Shown in pieces: positions 1 to 9,068 of a stretch of 46,818 bases of DNA. The notes beneath the pieces were generated by a model, which saw only the letters and a program-made list of their open reading frames with translations, had not been told where the DNA came from and made no database searches. Position numbers and translations under genes: made by a program. Origin of the DNA: Plectonema radiosum NIES-515 (GTDB taxonomy: Bacteria; Cyanobacteriota; Cyanobacteriia; Cyanobacteriales; Nostocaceae); assembly GCF_025753815.1 (NCBI RefSeq), contig NZ_JAOWRF010000368.1, positions 1-46,818 on the forward strand, given 5' to 3'. The first letter of the stretch is position 1; each line of letters begins with the position of its first letter.

Positions 1-2
1 TA

Positions 3-401
<399 letters not shown>

Positions 402-424
402 ATTTTTTAATTCAATTATTTAGC

Positions 425-523
425 TTAACCGTCATATCTATTTGGATCTTTTTTATCCTTTTTGTCCTTAGAATCTTTTTTGGGTTTTTTAACTTCTTTA
501 TTACTTTTTTTTTCTTTTGACAT
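425..523 (-). CDS. small lysine-rich protein, 32 aa
   Basis: A 32-codon reading frame runs from ATG (523-521) to TAA (427-425). The product starts MSKEKKSNKEVKKPKKDSK and ends KKDPNRYDG. Nearly half the residues are Lys and most others are Asp, Glu, Ser or Pro, so it should be disordered and very basic. Short Lys-rich proteins ending in a DPN-type tail are seen in cyanobacteria, but I know no function. It lies tail-to-tail with the rpoC2 fragment. The ribosome-binding sequence is weak (GAGAAAG). It could be chance in an A-rich stretch, but the codon-by-codon pattern looks coding. Confidence 0.45.
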   Translation of the reverse strand: MSKEKKSNKEVKKPKKDSKDKKDKKDPNRYDG

Positions 524-1042
524 TAGCTTTCTCACTTTTAGGTTAATAAATAAATCTTCCGCCACTTGTACTCAAATCAGGTGACGTTTCAAGCTCTACA
601 ATGTATCAATGCTTTGTGAACATAAGCTATTTGGTGAAACTAGAGCATGACGGCAAAGAACGTTTAATAGGGTGTAGTCTGATTGGATAAATAGAATTGA
701 TTAACTACGACACAAAACGCAAGTTTAATTTGATTTAGGAGCCATGTAAAAATTCCAGTTCTTTCTAACGGCAGTTTATTCGCAGGAATTGCCACCGCTT
801 CAATTGGTTGAAATCAAGGAAGATACGAAAAGCCGTCCTACGATCGCGATCGGCTTCTTCAGGCTTGTACATCCCAAAGCGGTTACTTCACGGTTGTGTA
901 GCAAGTGACAATGCTGATAAAGCACTGGTGAGCAAGATGAGGGAATTTATCAAGGGTAAAACTGTCAAACACTCTTCGCTCTTGGCTGTTATCGCACTCT
1001 GTACCCCTATGGGTGAAAGTAACCGCTTGTGAGGAGTTATCC
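524..1042. other. intergenic region with a 12-bp inverted repeat
   Basis: No convincing gene. A perfect 12-bp inverted repeat, AAGCGGTTACTT at 877-888 and its complement at 1017-1028, encloses about 128 bases downstream of rpsU. It might be the remnant of a small mobile element or a structured 3' region of the rpsU transcript. Reading frames here (808-1032 plus, 883-1122 minus) have no recognisable content. Confidence 0.4.
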
Positions 1043-1234
1043 TTAATTACTACGAAAACGTCTTTTACTTTGTTTGTGTCTAGCAACTGCTTTACGCTTA
1101 TGTTTTTGCAGAGGTGTTTCAAAGTGACGATGCTTTTTCATGTCTGGAAAAATCCCAGCTTTGGAAACTTCTCGTTTAAATCGGCGTAAGGCTGACTCAA
1201 TTCCTTCATTTTCTCCGGGAATTATTTGGGTCAT
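1043..1234 (-). CDS. rpsU: 30S ribosomal protein S21 (bS21)
   Basis: A 63-residue protein beginning [20 protein letters not shown] with a basic C-terminus ([20 protein letters not shown]). This is the standard bS21 pattern: a short N-terminal strand, the [10 protein letters not shown] helix and a lysine/arginine tail. It binds the 30S platform near the anti-Shine-Dalgarno region. It lies about 100 bases downstream of an RRM protein gene on the same strand. This rbp-rpsU order is well known in heterocystous cyanobacteria, where both genes respond to cold, so cotranscription is likely. Confidence 0.95.
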   Translation of the reverse strand: MTQIIPGENEGIESALRRFKREVSKAGIFPDMKKHRHFETPLQKHKRKAVARHKQSKRRFRSN

Positions 1235-1335
1235 TGTATCTCCAATTAAATTGATGTTTTGGGGGTGGTGAGCAAAAAAGGGCAGACAAGGAGTCTACCC
1301 TCAAGACCAACGAGTTCAACTCTTGCTCTTAAAGC

Positions 1336-1641
1336 TTAGTATCGGCGAGAGTTGTATCCACCACCACCACCTCGTCTGTCATTGGAGGAACCTCTTTCTT
1401 CACGGGGTTTAGCTTTATTAACTTTTAAGCTACGACCCATCCAATCAGCGCCATCAAGCGCTTCAATTGCCGCTGTTTCTTCGTCGTCTTTTGCCATTTC
1501 GACAAAGGCAAAGCCTCTCGGACGACCTGTTTCGCGATCGCTAGGTAGCTGAACGCGATTTACTGTGCCGTATTCAGCAAAAGCCCGCTTTAGGTCTTCT
1601 TCTGTAACTTCATAAGATAGATTGCCGACATAAATTGACAT
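1336..1641 (-). CDS. RRM-type RNA-binding protein (Rbp family)
   Basis: A 101-residue protein with one RNA-recognition motif. RNP2 is IYVGNL (residues 3-8) and RNP1 is RGFAFVEM (about 43-50). A short Gly/Arg tail (RRGGGGGYNSRRY) follows. This is the cyanobacterial glycine-rich Rbp type, which binds mRNA and often accumulates in the cold. The start has the typical MSIYVGNLSYEVTEEDL. rpsU follows on the same strand. The upstream leader on the minus strand (1642 to about 1880) is long and A/T-rich; long leaders control cold induction in related rbp genes, but no element was tested here. Confidence 0.93.
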   Translation of the reverse strand: MSIYVGNLSYEVTEEDLKRAFAEYGTVNRVQLPSDRETGRPRGFAFVEMAKDDEETAAIEALDGADWMGRSLKVNKAKPREERGSSNDRRGGGGGYNSRRY

Positions 1642-2394
1642 AAAACATCTCCAAGAAATCTTAAGTGTAGAGATTTAGATTCAGGAGAGACTTTATTAAA
1701 AGGAGTCATATCACCGAAAATAATACTCAATTAAACACAAGCATAACACAGAAAAGATGGTTATTAGTTGCTTGTACGTGCATTATGTCGGTTACTTTCT
1801 CCCAAATGGAAAGTTTTTCCTTGTTCGGTGTGCGAGCCTCGGTATATTGCCAAGCCTGTTCTGAAATAACAGGCTTCGTCAAAGCAAAGCTTTGAGGCTA
1901 CCACACAAAGTGCGGTTGAGCAATCGGACGCGATCGCGCGATCGCACGCTTGACTTGAGTGGGCGGCTACCCTATCGTACTAAAGAATTTGTTAATCACT
2001 TCAAAGGCTCATATCTTGCACCTCAGCGTAGAAACCCAGACAACAGAAAAGGATGTGCCATAAGGCTACCTTATTTTTATTGGCGAGCGATCGCGCGATC
2101 GCAAGGGTTTTATTTTCATGTCGTCATTTCATCTATATTTATTTTAGCTTCAAAGTGATAGTTTAGGTATAATTTATGCTCAAAGCCCTATTTATTCCTA
2201 CATTTTGGGATGCGATCGCATCCCAAGTATTCTCGTTATAACCCAGTCACCGTGAGCATTTCTCATTTCCGGCTCAGTCTATTTATTCGGAGATGGAATT
2301 ACAGCACTTACTGAGGTGATTAGGTATAATAGCGGCAATTAGTAAACCAGTTTTTTAAATTTTATTGATATTTTCTCCGGAAATAGACTAGCCT
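1642..2394. other. long intergenic region upstream of rbp with hairpins and a HIP1 palindrome
   Basis: Contains the presumed rbp promoter and leader (minus strand). A perfect hairpin lies at 1852-1876 (AAGCCTGTT, 7-nt loop, AACAGGCTT). Two fused HIP1-like motifs (CGATCGCGCGATCGC) occur near 1930 and 2090. A perfect 22-bp palindrome centred on GCGATCGC lies at 2205-2226 (half-site TTGGGATGCGA). The frame at 1892-2158 shows no protein-like composition. Confidence 0.5.
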
Positions 2395-3555
2395 CTAATC
2401 CCTTTGAGCGCTTTGCGCCGTCACTATATCATTATTAGCTGCCCATTGTCTAATATCTTGACGAGCGATCGCAGCTGCCATCAAATCAGGAAATTTATCA
2501 GGAGTGCAAGCAAACGCGGCAATACCAAATTCTGTTAATGATAAAGCAATAGAGCGATCGTACATCGGAGCGCCATCATCATTCAACGCTAGTAAGGCGA
2601 TAAATTGCACCCCAGTATTCACCATCGCTGCAACTCGCTTAAGCATTTCTTTGCGATCGCCACCTTCATACAAATCACTTATTAAAACTAAAATTGTATC
2701 TTGGGGCTGTTGCACAAAACCTTGACAATATGCTAACGCTTTATTAATATCAGTCCCACCACCCAATTGAGTGCCAAATAGTAAATCTACTGGGTCTTCC
2801 CCTTCATCAGTCAAATCTACAACTTCGGTATCAAAGGCAACTATGCGCGTCTGCACTGCTGATAAAGATGCCAATACAGACCCAAAAATACCTGCATAAA
2901 CCACAGAAGTTGCCATTGAGCCACTTTGGTCAATGCAAAGTATAATATTGCGTAAATTACTTCGCTTGCGCCCGTAACCGATTCTAACTTCTGGAATAAT
3001 GGTACGATATTTAGGTTGATAATGCTTGAGATTGGCGCGGATAGTGCGATTCCAATCAATTTCATTGTGTCGGGGACGACGGTTGCTCCTACTGCGGTTC
3101 AAGCTTCCCATAACAGCTTGACGCATCGGGTTAGCGAGTTTGCGTTGCAATTCCTCGACGACGCGACGCACAACCATGCGTGCTGTATCTTTAGTAATGC
3201 TTGGCATAATATTGCTTAAAGAAAGCAAATTCGCCACTAAATGCACATCTGGCTCCACAGCTTCTAGCATTTCTGGTTCTAACAACATTTGACGCAAATT
3301 GAGACGCTCTAGCGCGTCAAGTTGCATCACCTTCACTACCGATGTAGGGAAATAAGTGCGGATGTCACGAAGCCAACGAGCAACTTTTGGGGATGAAGAG
3401 CCTAAACCACCAGAGCGCTCGCTATCGTACAATGCACTCAAGGCGTTATCCATTGCCAAATCAGCACCGCTTAATCGACACCCTGTACCATCAGCTTCTT
3501 GACTTCCTAACAAAAGTCGCCAACGGCGTAAACGTTCGTCGTCATTTTCAGTCAT
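2395..3555 (-). CDS. VWA-domain protein (CoxE/MoxR-partner type)
   Basis: A 386-residue protein with a C-terminal von Willebrand factor A domain from about residue 195. It carries an intact MIDAS motif, DQSGSM, preceded by the NIILCI strand; later metal-site residues lie in GGGTDI and in LVLISDLYEGG. The N-terminal half is helical and resembles CoxE-like proteins, which pair with MoxR-type AAA+ ATPases in metal insertion or complex remodelling. There is no signal peptide, so it is cytoplasmic. The expected ATPase partner would lie on the minus strand upstream, but in that direction the window has the rbp region only at lower coordinates and an insertion element at higher ones, so the partner is not seen here. 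Confidence 0.85.
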   Translation of the reverse strand: MTENDDERLRRWRLLLGSQEADGTGCRLSGADLAMDNALSALYDSERSGGLGSSSPKVARWLRDIRTYFPTSVVKVMQLDALERLNLRQMLLEPEMLEAVEPDVHLVANLLSLSNIMPSITKDTARMVVRRVVEELQRKLANPMRQAVMGSLNRSRSNRRPRHNEIDWNRTIRANLKHYQPKYRTIIPEVRIGYGRKRSNLRNIILCIDQSGSMATSVVYAGIFGSVLASLSAVQTRIVAFDTEVVDLTDEGEDPVDLLFGTQLGGGTDINKALAYCQGFVQQPQDTILVLISDLYEGGDRKEMLKRVAAMVNTGVQFIALLALNDDGAPMYDRSIALSLTEFGIAAFACTPDKFPDLMAAAIARQDIRQWAANNDIVTAQSAQRD

Positions 3556-3630
3556 ACTTTACACTATATTTGAAGCTTTGATCTATTGATTGGTCTTTTT
3601 GTATTCCACATTAATTCAAATTCGGCTTTT

Positions 3631-3720
3631 TTGACATACTCCCCACACCTACAGCGGTGGGGATTCTGGGGTCAAACAGCAATTGCTGGCGTAGCCAGTC
3701 TAACATCACCTAACCCAATG
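3631..3720 (-). ncRNA. probable omega-RNA (reRNA) at the element's right end
   Basis: TnpB nucleases use a guide RNA made from the tnpB 3' end through the right end of the element. Here the sequence between the tnpB stop (about 3706) and the TCAA end (3634-3631) contains the terminal hairpin 3641-3662. The guide would be the flanking DNA read from 3630 downward (AAAAGCCGAATTTGAA on the minus strand). The 5' boundary is a guess. Whether it is expressed is unknown, and tnpB itself is interrupted. Confidence 0.5.
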
Positions 3721-4908
3721 GTTGATGCCCCAACAAGAGCGAATATTTTTAGCGGCGTTTTCATCTCTTCCATTTACAGAATTACAAGATCGACAACGCC
3801 ACTGTCTAATAGATAAATCCAGTTTTTCTAAAATATGCCCACAATTAGAACAAGTCTTACTAGATGGATACCATTGATCTATATAAACAACTTGTTTGTG
3901 TTTCTTTTTAGCTACCCATTCTAGTATTTGCAGAAATTCTCCAAATGCTAAGTCCGATATTTTTCTACCCCAAAGACGCTGCATACCCTTGAGGTTCAAA
4001 GTTTCAAAACACAGTACATCAAACTTGTCCGTCAATTGATGAGCTAGTTTCCACGCGCCATCACGTCTGCGGTTGCAAACATCTTCATGTTTACGAACTA
4101 AGTTTTTTCTAGCTCGTTCTCGATTATTTGACCCTTTTAGTTTTTTGGAGTGACTTCTACTAGCTTTTTTGATGGCGTTCAGAGATTGTTTAAGGAACTG
4201 TGGAGAATCAATTAAAGTTCCATCAGAGCAAGTTAGAAATTTTTTGAGTCCAAAATCAAACCCCGCTATTTTACCAGTCGTTGATTTAATTTCTAATTCT
4301 GACTCCTTCTCAACTACAATAACCATGAATAACTCACCTAGTGGTGTGCGTTTGATAGTTAATGTTTTAATTTTTCCTTCTATTTTTCTGGACTTCCAAA
4401 ATTGATAAACTTGGCTTCCTATCTTAACTCTATTGCCCCACCGAAACTTATAACCCAATACCGTTCAGTTAAGCCTGAAATCCTCTGTAGAGACGCGAAA
4501 TACGAAGTCTCTACATGCCGAAATCAATACCAAAAATCCTTAACTGAACCGTATTGACTTATAACCCGCTTGTTTAAGAGTGAATGATTTGTACTTTTTG
4601 ACCTTCTTGAACCCTGGTGGTCTAACACATGATTTGTTGTGTTGGAAAAATAATTGGTAGGCTTTTTCAATGCGTTGGCAGATATCCTGTACTGCTTGAG
4701 AACCTACTAATTGCCAGAAATAATTGCGTTTTCTTAACTTGGCAATATGAGATTGAAGTTTTGCACAGTTTAAGTGTTTACCCCACATTCGGTAGTACCG
4801 TTTATGTAGAGCAATACAATGGTTATAGATTACCCCTGCGGCGTTAATCATCCGCTTGAGGTGTCTATTCCGTTTGTGTTCGTACAGCTTAAACTTTAGT
4901 GTTTTCAT
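3706..4908 (-). pseudogene. tnpB: tnpB (RNA-guided nuclease of IS605), split by a MITE
   Basis: The two halves are 4908-4540 (N-terminal, MKTLKFKLYEHKRNRHLKRM onward) and 4458-3706 (C-terminal). They join exactly at KQAGYK/FRWGNR when the 101-bp insert and one 10-bp target duplicate are removed, giving about 363 residues. RuvC residues are all present: Asp in AGFDFGLKKF, Glu in CFETLNLKGM and Asp in NGRDENAAKNI. The zinc finger is CSNCGH followed by CRSC. The inserted DNA puts an in-frame stop after AGYKSIRFS. Intact TnpB cuts DNA under omega-RNA guidance and favours retention of the element. The split copy should be inactive unless the halves complement each other. Confidence 0.9.
4456..4556. 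mobile_element. 101-bp MITE inside tnpB
   Basis: Terminal inverted repeats of 18 bp with one mismatch: CAATACCGTTCAGTTAAG at 4456-4473 and the complement of CAATACGGTTCAGTTAAG at 4539-4556. It is flanked by a perfect 10-bp direct repeat, ACTTATAACC (4446-4455 and 4557-4566). Removing the insert and one repeat restores the tnpB frame, which proves insertion. It has no coding capacity. A near-palindrome lies inside (TGTAGAGAC at 4486-4494 with GTCTCTACA at 4507-4515). The 10-bp duplication would suit an IS4-family transposase acting in trans; that is inference. Confidence 0.9.
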
Positions 4909-4946
4909 GCTAGTATTATCTCCTCAAATAACGGCAATATGACGGC

Positions 4947-5093
4947 ATGAAAAAATTAACAATTAGATGTTCCGAGGAAGAGTACAAGATACTTGTGGAG
5001 TATTGTTCTGAAACAAACCGTACTCAAAACGATGTACTCAGAGAATTAATGAGAAAATTAAACAAACATCCTCTTAGAAGGACGGGGCTTTAA
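4947..5093 (+). CDS. small RHH-like protein of the IS605 element, 48 aa
   Basis: A 48-residue frame starting MKKLTIRCSEEEYKILVEYC and ending KHPLRRTGL. The pattern (a short beta strand with Lys/Arg, then a helix with EEEYKIL and a second helix NDVLRELMRKL) fits a ribbon-helix-helix fold. Frames like this sit divergently from tnpB near the left end of many cyanobacterial IS605 elements; they may repress the element, which is not shown. The stop codon lies in the conserved left-end sequence (GACGGGGCTTTAAACCCAG). Confidence 0.6.
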   Translation: MKKLTIRCSEEEYKILVEYCSETNRTQNDVLRELMRKLNKHPLRRTGL

Positions 5094-5278
5094 ACCCAGT
5101 TTTTTGGTAAAGTTTCTATCGATAAGTGCGATCGTCTTCTTAATGGGAGCATTCCAATTTTTTCAAAACACAAATACCTCTTTCTTCCCACTTTGCGAAC
5201 CTCTGCGTATACCTCTGCGCGACTTTGCGTTTAAAAATAAACTCAAACAATTAGAATACTCTCATCAAGAACGCGCTT

Positions 5279-5971
5279 TTATTTCTGAGCCAGATTAACA
5301 TTGTTTTCTGACAACAAAGGTAAAGACAATCCCGGTGCTGCGGCAATTGAAGGGGGTTGAGTCTCCTGTTCTAACTTATACAAATATCGCCCATCGTGAA
5401 CAGGAGACACAACTTTCATTTTGTGCGGAATGCTATAGTAACGGTGATTTTGTTTGGTTTCTTGCCGTTCTTGAATGCTCTCATTGGCAATCTTCTTACG
5501 TAGTTTAATAATCGCATCTAAAACAGCTTCTGGTCTAGGCGGACATCCTGGTATATAAACATCAACAGGAATTAACTTATCTACACCTCGAACTGCCGAG
5601 GACGAATCTACACTGAACATCCCCCCTGTAATCGTGCAAGCTCCCATAGCAATCACGTACTTTGGTTCTGGCATTTGCTCGTAAAGTCGCACCAAATTAG
5701 GAGCATACTTCATAGTGATTGTACCTGCGGTAATCATCAAGTCTGCTTGTCGGGGAGTCGCACGGGGAATCATCCCGAAGCGCTCCATATCAAAACGAGA
5801 AGCGTAAGCAGCCATAAATTCCATGAAACAGCAAGCTGTACCAAACATCATCGGATACAAACTGGACATTTTTGCCCAATTGTAGAGGTCATCTACGGTG
5901 GTGAGGATGATATTCTCAGATAGTTGTTGAGTTACTTCCGCACGTTCAACCGGATTGATAATTGAAGTCAT
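5279..5971 (-). CDS. ndhK: NdhK-like NAD(P)H-quinone oxidoreductase subunit, divergent stand-alone paralogue
   Basis: A 230-residue NdhK/NuoB/PsbG-family protein that carries the N2 [4Fe-4S] cluster of NDH-1. The four ligands are present: Cys47-Cys48 (FGTACCF), Cys112 (MGACTITGG) and Cys143 (PGCPPRPE). The TAGTITMK and [15 protein letters not shown] stretches are nearly invariant in the family. The segment [23 protein letters not shown] differs from the common cyanobacterial form (of the type [23 protein letters not shown]), and the C-terminus after residue 170 is unusual. Normally ndhK sits in ndhC-ndhK-ndhJ; here there is no ndhC or ndhJ. It is probably a second copy, like the psbG2/ndhK2 copies known in other cyanobacteria, possibly for a specialised NDH-1 form. 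Confidence 0.9.
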   Translation of the reverse strand: MTSIINPVERAEVTQQLSENIILTTVDDLYNWAKMSSLYPMMFGTACCFMEFMAAYASRFDMERFGMIPRATPRQADLMITAGTITMKYAPNLVRLYEQMPEPKYVIAMGACTITGGMFSVDSSSAVRGVDKLIPVDVYIPGCPPRPEAVLDAIIKLRKKIANESIQERQETKQNHRYYSIPHKMKVVSPVHDGRYLYKLEQETQPPSIAAAPGLSLPLLSENNVNLAQK

Positions 5972-6187
5972 CAGTTGATTGCCCCCATAATTAATATTGA
6001 TAACTACAGTTTGCGATCGCCTACTTTCCGGTATCAGTAAAGATAAGTTTTGTGAAGAACGTCGGTTTTCTTGGAAGGTCAGTAATTTTGGCTATTTACA
6101 AATCTAGACATTGCCGAAATGTGCGATCGTTGTCTTCGCAATAGCCACCTCTGCTGTTTTCAATTCTAGCTCTCATGAGTTGCTGAA

Positions 6188-8275
6188 TTAAAAACTCGAC
6201 GATACACCAATTCTAAAGGTGCGTCCAGGTTGATAAACGCGATTAACTTTTTCATACTCAACACCAGCTAAGTTTTCTACAAAAACATTTAGCCCTAAGT
6301 TTCTCGTTATCGGAATCCTACCACCAAGATCCAAGTTCAACCAAGAGGGTGAGAAATCTGTAGTACTCTGACCTGGTAAATTAAATAAGGCTCTACGGGC
6401 ACCACTGTTGTAACTAGCAATCAGATTAAGCTGCCAACCGTTGGATTGATAACCAATACCCATTTGTGCGACTGAGTAGGGAAGCGTACTCAATTGTAAT
6501 CCTTTTTCTATACCTGATTCGATGCGGGCATCAGTATAAGTATAATTGAGAAAAGTTGACCATTCACGCGCAATTTGCAAACGCAAAGCTGCTTCTAAAC
6601 CATTTGTATTTACTAATCCAATATTAGTCCACTGTCCGCGACTTACTGCCAAGCGGTTATCTAAACTACTGGCAAAGTAAGTAAATTGCCCTGTTAAATT
6701 ATTAGATAATTTGACATCAAGTCCTGCTGTCCAAGAAGAACCAGTTTCCGGTTTGAGGTCGGGGTTGGGCAACCAGCCATGAACGGTATCATAAACATAC
6801 AATTGGTCTATACCTGGGTTGCGCTGCACTGAAGCCCAACTGCCACGCACTGCAATATTTTCGCTAGGGGCATATTTTAACCCGACGCTAGGGTTAAGGT
6901 AACTACCAAACTCACTATTAAAGTTTTGTCTTAATCCTAAATCTGCTTGAAAATTTTTGGTCAGATTCCAAGTATTTAAGGCAAATATTGCTGTTTGAAA
7001 TCTATCTCTAGTTTCATTACCATTAAAACGAATTCGATTGGGAACATTGCTAAGTAAATCACCATCAAGAGTGCTATTTTTTAAATCTAATCCCCAACGC
7101 AGAAGGTTATTCTGATTTAATTGCCACTGATGTTCTACTCTCGCAGTCAATCCTTGAGAATTTAATGAAGCTTGACGAGAAAAAGTACTGCCACTTGGAC
7201 CATAAGTGCTGAAGTAATCTTGAGCATAGCCGATGGTGGCGTTAAGAATAGAATCTTTACTATTACCAAGCTGGCTTTTCCAAGATAAACCAGTATTGAA
7301 TACATCATGGTCGAGTCTATCTCTTTGAAGAGGGAAACCAAAATAAGTTAAACCTCGGCGACTGCTAATTATATTAGTATCAAAACTGATAGTATTTTTG
7401 GGATCTACATCTAAACTAATATTCCCAAAGTAGTTGCTAGTAGCGGTATCTCCATTAAAAAACCGTCCATTTGCATCACGATTTACAGCCCCAATAGGTA
7501 CTCTGTAATTATTTTCTGCGTCGTACTTTTCGTAGCCAATATTAAATTTTACTGAGCCAAGAGCACCACCATAGCTAGTGCGATAGTTGTCTTCTCCATA
7601 AGAACCATATTGCACTAAACCACTGAATCTGGGTGGACCTTCACCAATTTTAGTGATGATATTAACTACTCCGCCAACGGCTTCTGAACCGTATAATGTG
7701 GAGGCTGTGCCACTAGATAATTCCACCCGTTCAATCGATTCTACGGGAATGCTATTGAGGTCAGTATTGCCATGATAAGTGTTAATATTGCTGTTAATCG
7801 GTCTGCCATTTAGCAAAAATACAGACTGATTAATTGACTGTCCTCGATAGAAGGTTCCGGTATGAATATCTGCGCCATAACCGACATCGTTAATCGCAAA
7901 TCCGGGCAAGCCTCTTAATACTTCTGCGGCACTATTAGCACCTTGTTTTTGAATTTCATCTTTATCTATTACATAAACTGGAGTAGATTGAGGCAGAATA
8001 TCTTGTTCCCCGATCGCATCTAAAGTAATCTCGGCATCATCAGTAGTTTCTGGTTCTGTTTCTGGTCGAGGTTCTTGTTGAGTCGTGGGAGACTGGCTAA
8101 CTTTATTTGATGCAGATTGCTGAGTTAATAATTTAGCATTAGTCGATGGTAGTTCGATGTCACTTAGACTGGGAATGTCTGAAATTACTTGAAACGATTT
8201 ATCAGCAGCTAAGGTAGGAAACGCTATGAATAAACTCACTACAGCAACTGGAAGCACAACAAAATACCTTGTCAC
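6188..8275 (-). CDS. TonB-dependent outer-membrane receptor
   Basis: A 695-residue protein with a Sec signal peptide (residues 1 to about 23, ending PTLAADKS) and a Pro/Glu-rich linker. The plug domain is at about 95-215 (STPVYVIDKDEIQKQGANSA, then LNGRPIN, then RVELSSGTASTLYGSEAVGG and VVNIITK). The rest is a 22-strand type beta-barrel ending in an aromatic residue (FRIGVSSSF). Such receptors import ferric siderophores, cobalamin or metal chelates with energy from TonB-ExbBD; the short plug without an N-terminal signalling domain resembles BtuB or catecholate-type receptors, but the substrate cannot be read. A decayed tonB lies upstream on the same strand. No cobalamin riboswitch was visible upstream. 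Confidence 0.92.
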   Translation of the reverse strand: MTRYFVVLPVAVVSLFIAFPTLAADKSFQVISDIPSLSDIELPSTNAKLLTQQSASNKVSQSPTTQQEPRPETEPETTDDAEITLDAIGEQDILPQSTPVYVIDKDEIQKQGANSAAEVLRGLPGFAINDVGYGADIHTGTFYRGQSINQSVFLLNGRPINSNINTYHGNTDLNSIPVESIERVELSSGTASTLYGSEAVGGVVNIITKIGEGPPRFSGLVQYGSYGEDNYRTSYGGALGSVKFNIGYEKYDAENNYRVPIGAVNRDANGRFFNGDTATSNYFGNISLDVDPKNTISFDTNIISSRRGLTYFGFPLQRDRLDHDVFNTGLSWKSQLGNSKDSILNATIGYAQDYFSTYGPSGSTFSRQASLNSQGLTARVEHQWQLNQNNLLRWGLDLKNSTLDGDLLSNVPNRIRFNGNETRDRFQTAIFALNTWNLTKNFQADLGLRQNFNSEFGSYLNPSVGLKYAPSENIAVRGSWASVQRNPGIDQLYVYDTVHGWLPNPDLKPETGSSWTAGLDVKLSNNLTGQFTYFASSLDNRLAVSRGQWTNIGLVNTNGLEAALRLQIAREWSTFLNYTYTDARIESGIEKGLQLSTLPYSVAQMGIGYQSNGWQLNLIASYNSGARRALFNLPGQSTTDFSPSWLNLDLGGRIPITRNLGLNVFVENLAGVEYEKVNRVYQPGRTFRIGVSSSF

Positions 8276-8646
8276 CCTGTCTCCTCACACAAACTAAAAA
8301 CAACAACTAAGAATTATTTTGTGGTAACTGCAAACATGTGTCAAAAGACAGACTGTCATACTTCAGTTAACATATTCAAGACTTATATTTTTGAATTTGA
8401 TGTTGAAAATAGACAATGTAGAGACGCTTAAGTATCGGGTATTGACAGGATTTATATGTAGCGCGATGAAAGTGAAATAGGATTACGCACCTGATGCCAT
8501 AAACGCGATTTCAGAGTAGCTATCTGATTGCTAAACAGAGTATTTTTGGTAGAAATCGAGTTGATTTGTGTAACTCAATTGATGTTTATTTTTAGGAATT
8601 GTACTGCTAATAGTTGACAGCAGAATGTACGGAACATTCCCACCGA

Positions 8647-8976
8647 CTAATTACTTTTTGTTGAATTGTCATTAGAATCACCAGACGGTGCATCTGAAGG
8701 CAGCGATTGCGATGGCTGTTGAGTTTGACGTTTTTGCAGTTCGCGGTGACGTTGTGTCCCCCGGATAACAAAATTAGCTGATACTCGCACCTCTTGTTTT
8801 CCACTAACGGAGGGTTTTAATTTGAAGTCTCTTGCTTGTTCCAGAAGCGCTTCATCCAATTCCCTGCTACCACTAGGACGAATCAGCCGCACATTGGTAA
8901 CTTCGCCATTTTGATCGTAATTGATCGCAACTTCTGGGTTGTTTTCGATACCTCGCGATCGCCGCCGCCAAAAAAA
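8647..8976 (-). pseudogene. TonB C-terminal domain remnant
   Basis: Reading the minus strand downward from 8976 gives RRRSRGIENNPEVAINYDQN, then GEVTNVRLIRPSGSRELDEA and LLEQARDFKLKP, with VSANFVIRGTQRHRELQ near the end. This is the cyanobacterial TonB C-terminal domain (beta-alpha-beta). An in-frame stop lies at 8982-8980 and there is no transmembrane anchor or proline-rich spacer. An ATG-starting frame just upstream (8990) is out of phase by one base across a T-run. The best reading is a 5'-truncated, possibly frameshifted tonB. A GTG at 8892 could start an 81-residue product, but that would cut the domain in half. Confidence 0.65.
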
Positions 8977-9068
8977 CCGTTAAACTTCATTGCGAAATAA
9001 AAAGATCGCCAAAACAACGTGATAAGTTTTGATGATGTAAAGAGACGACACAGATCAAGGAGAACACA

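Larger units (their letters stand above)
3631..5106 (-). mobile_element. IS200/IS605-type element (TnpB only), with an inserted MITE
   Basis: The right end in tnpB orientation lies at 3631 and ends in TCAA on the minus strand, next to a hairpin at 3641-3662 (CCCCAC, 10-nt loop, GTGGGG). The left end lies near 5106 and is preceded on the minus strand by TTTAC at 5111-5107. TTAC at the left and TCAA at the right match the cleavage sites known for the IS608 group. The cargo is a tnpB on the minus strand and a small RHH-type frame on the plus strand; there is no tnpA, so it is a non-autonomous IS1341-like element. It has no target duplication, as expected. Confidence 0.8.

Noticed and set aside
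808-1032. 74-codon plus-strand frame (and the 79-codon minus frame 883-1122)
   Set aside because: No motif, no ribosome-binding site, composition not protein-like; the minus frame overlaps rpsU out of phase.
1892-2158. 88-codon frame upstream of rbp
   Set aside because: It is made largely of translated HIP1-type repeats and has no recognisable domain.
5104-5298. 64-codon frame with a hydrophobic start
   Set aside because: Most of it translates an intergenic repeat (CTCTGCG/GACTTTGCG type) and it overlaps the ndhK end.
8280-8292. Yfr1-like CTCCTCACAC motif
   Set aside because: Only the short motif is present, without the flanking stems or terminator of Yfr1; likely chance.
8276-8600. Cobalamin riboswitch upstream of the TonB-dependent receptor
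   Set aside because: No B12-box-like GCCACTG sequence or expected structure was found on the minus strand.
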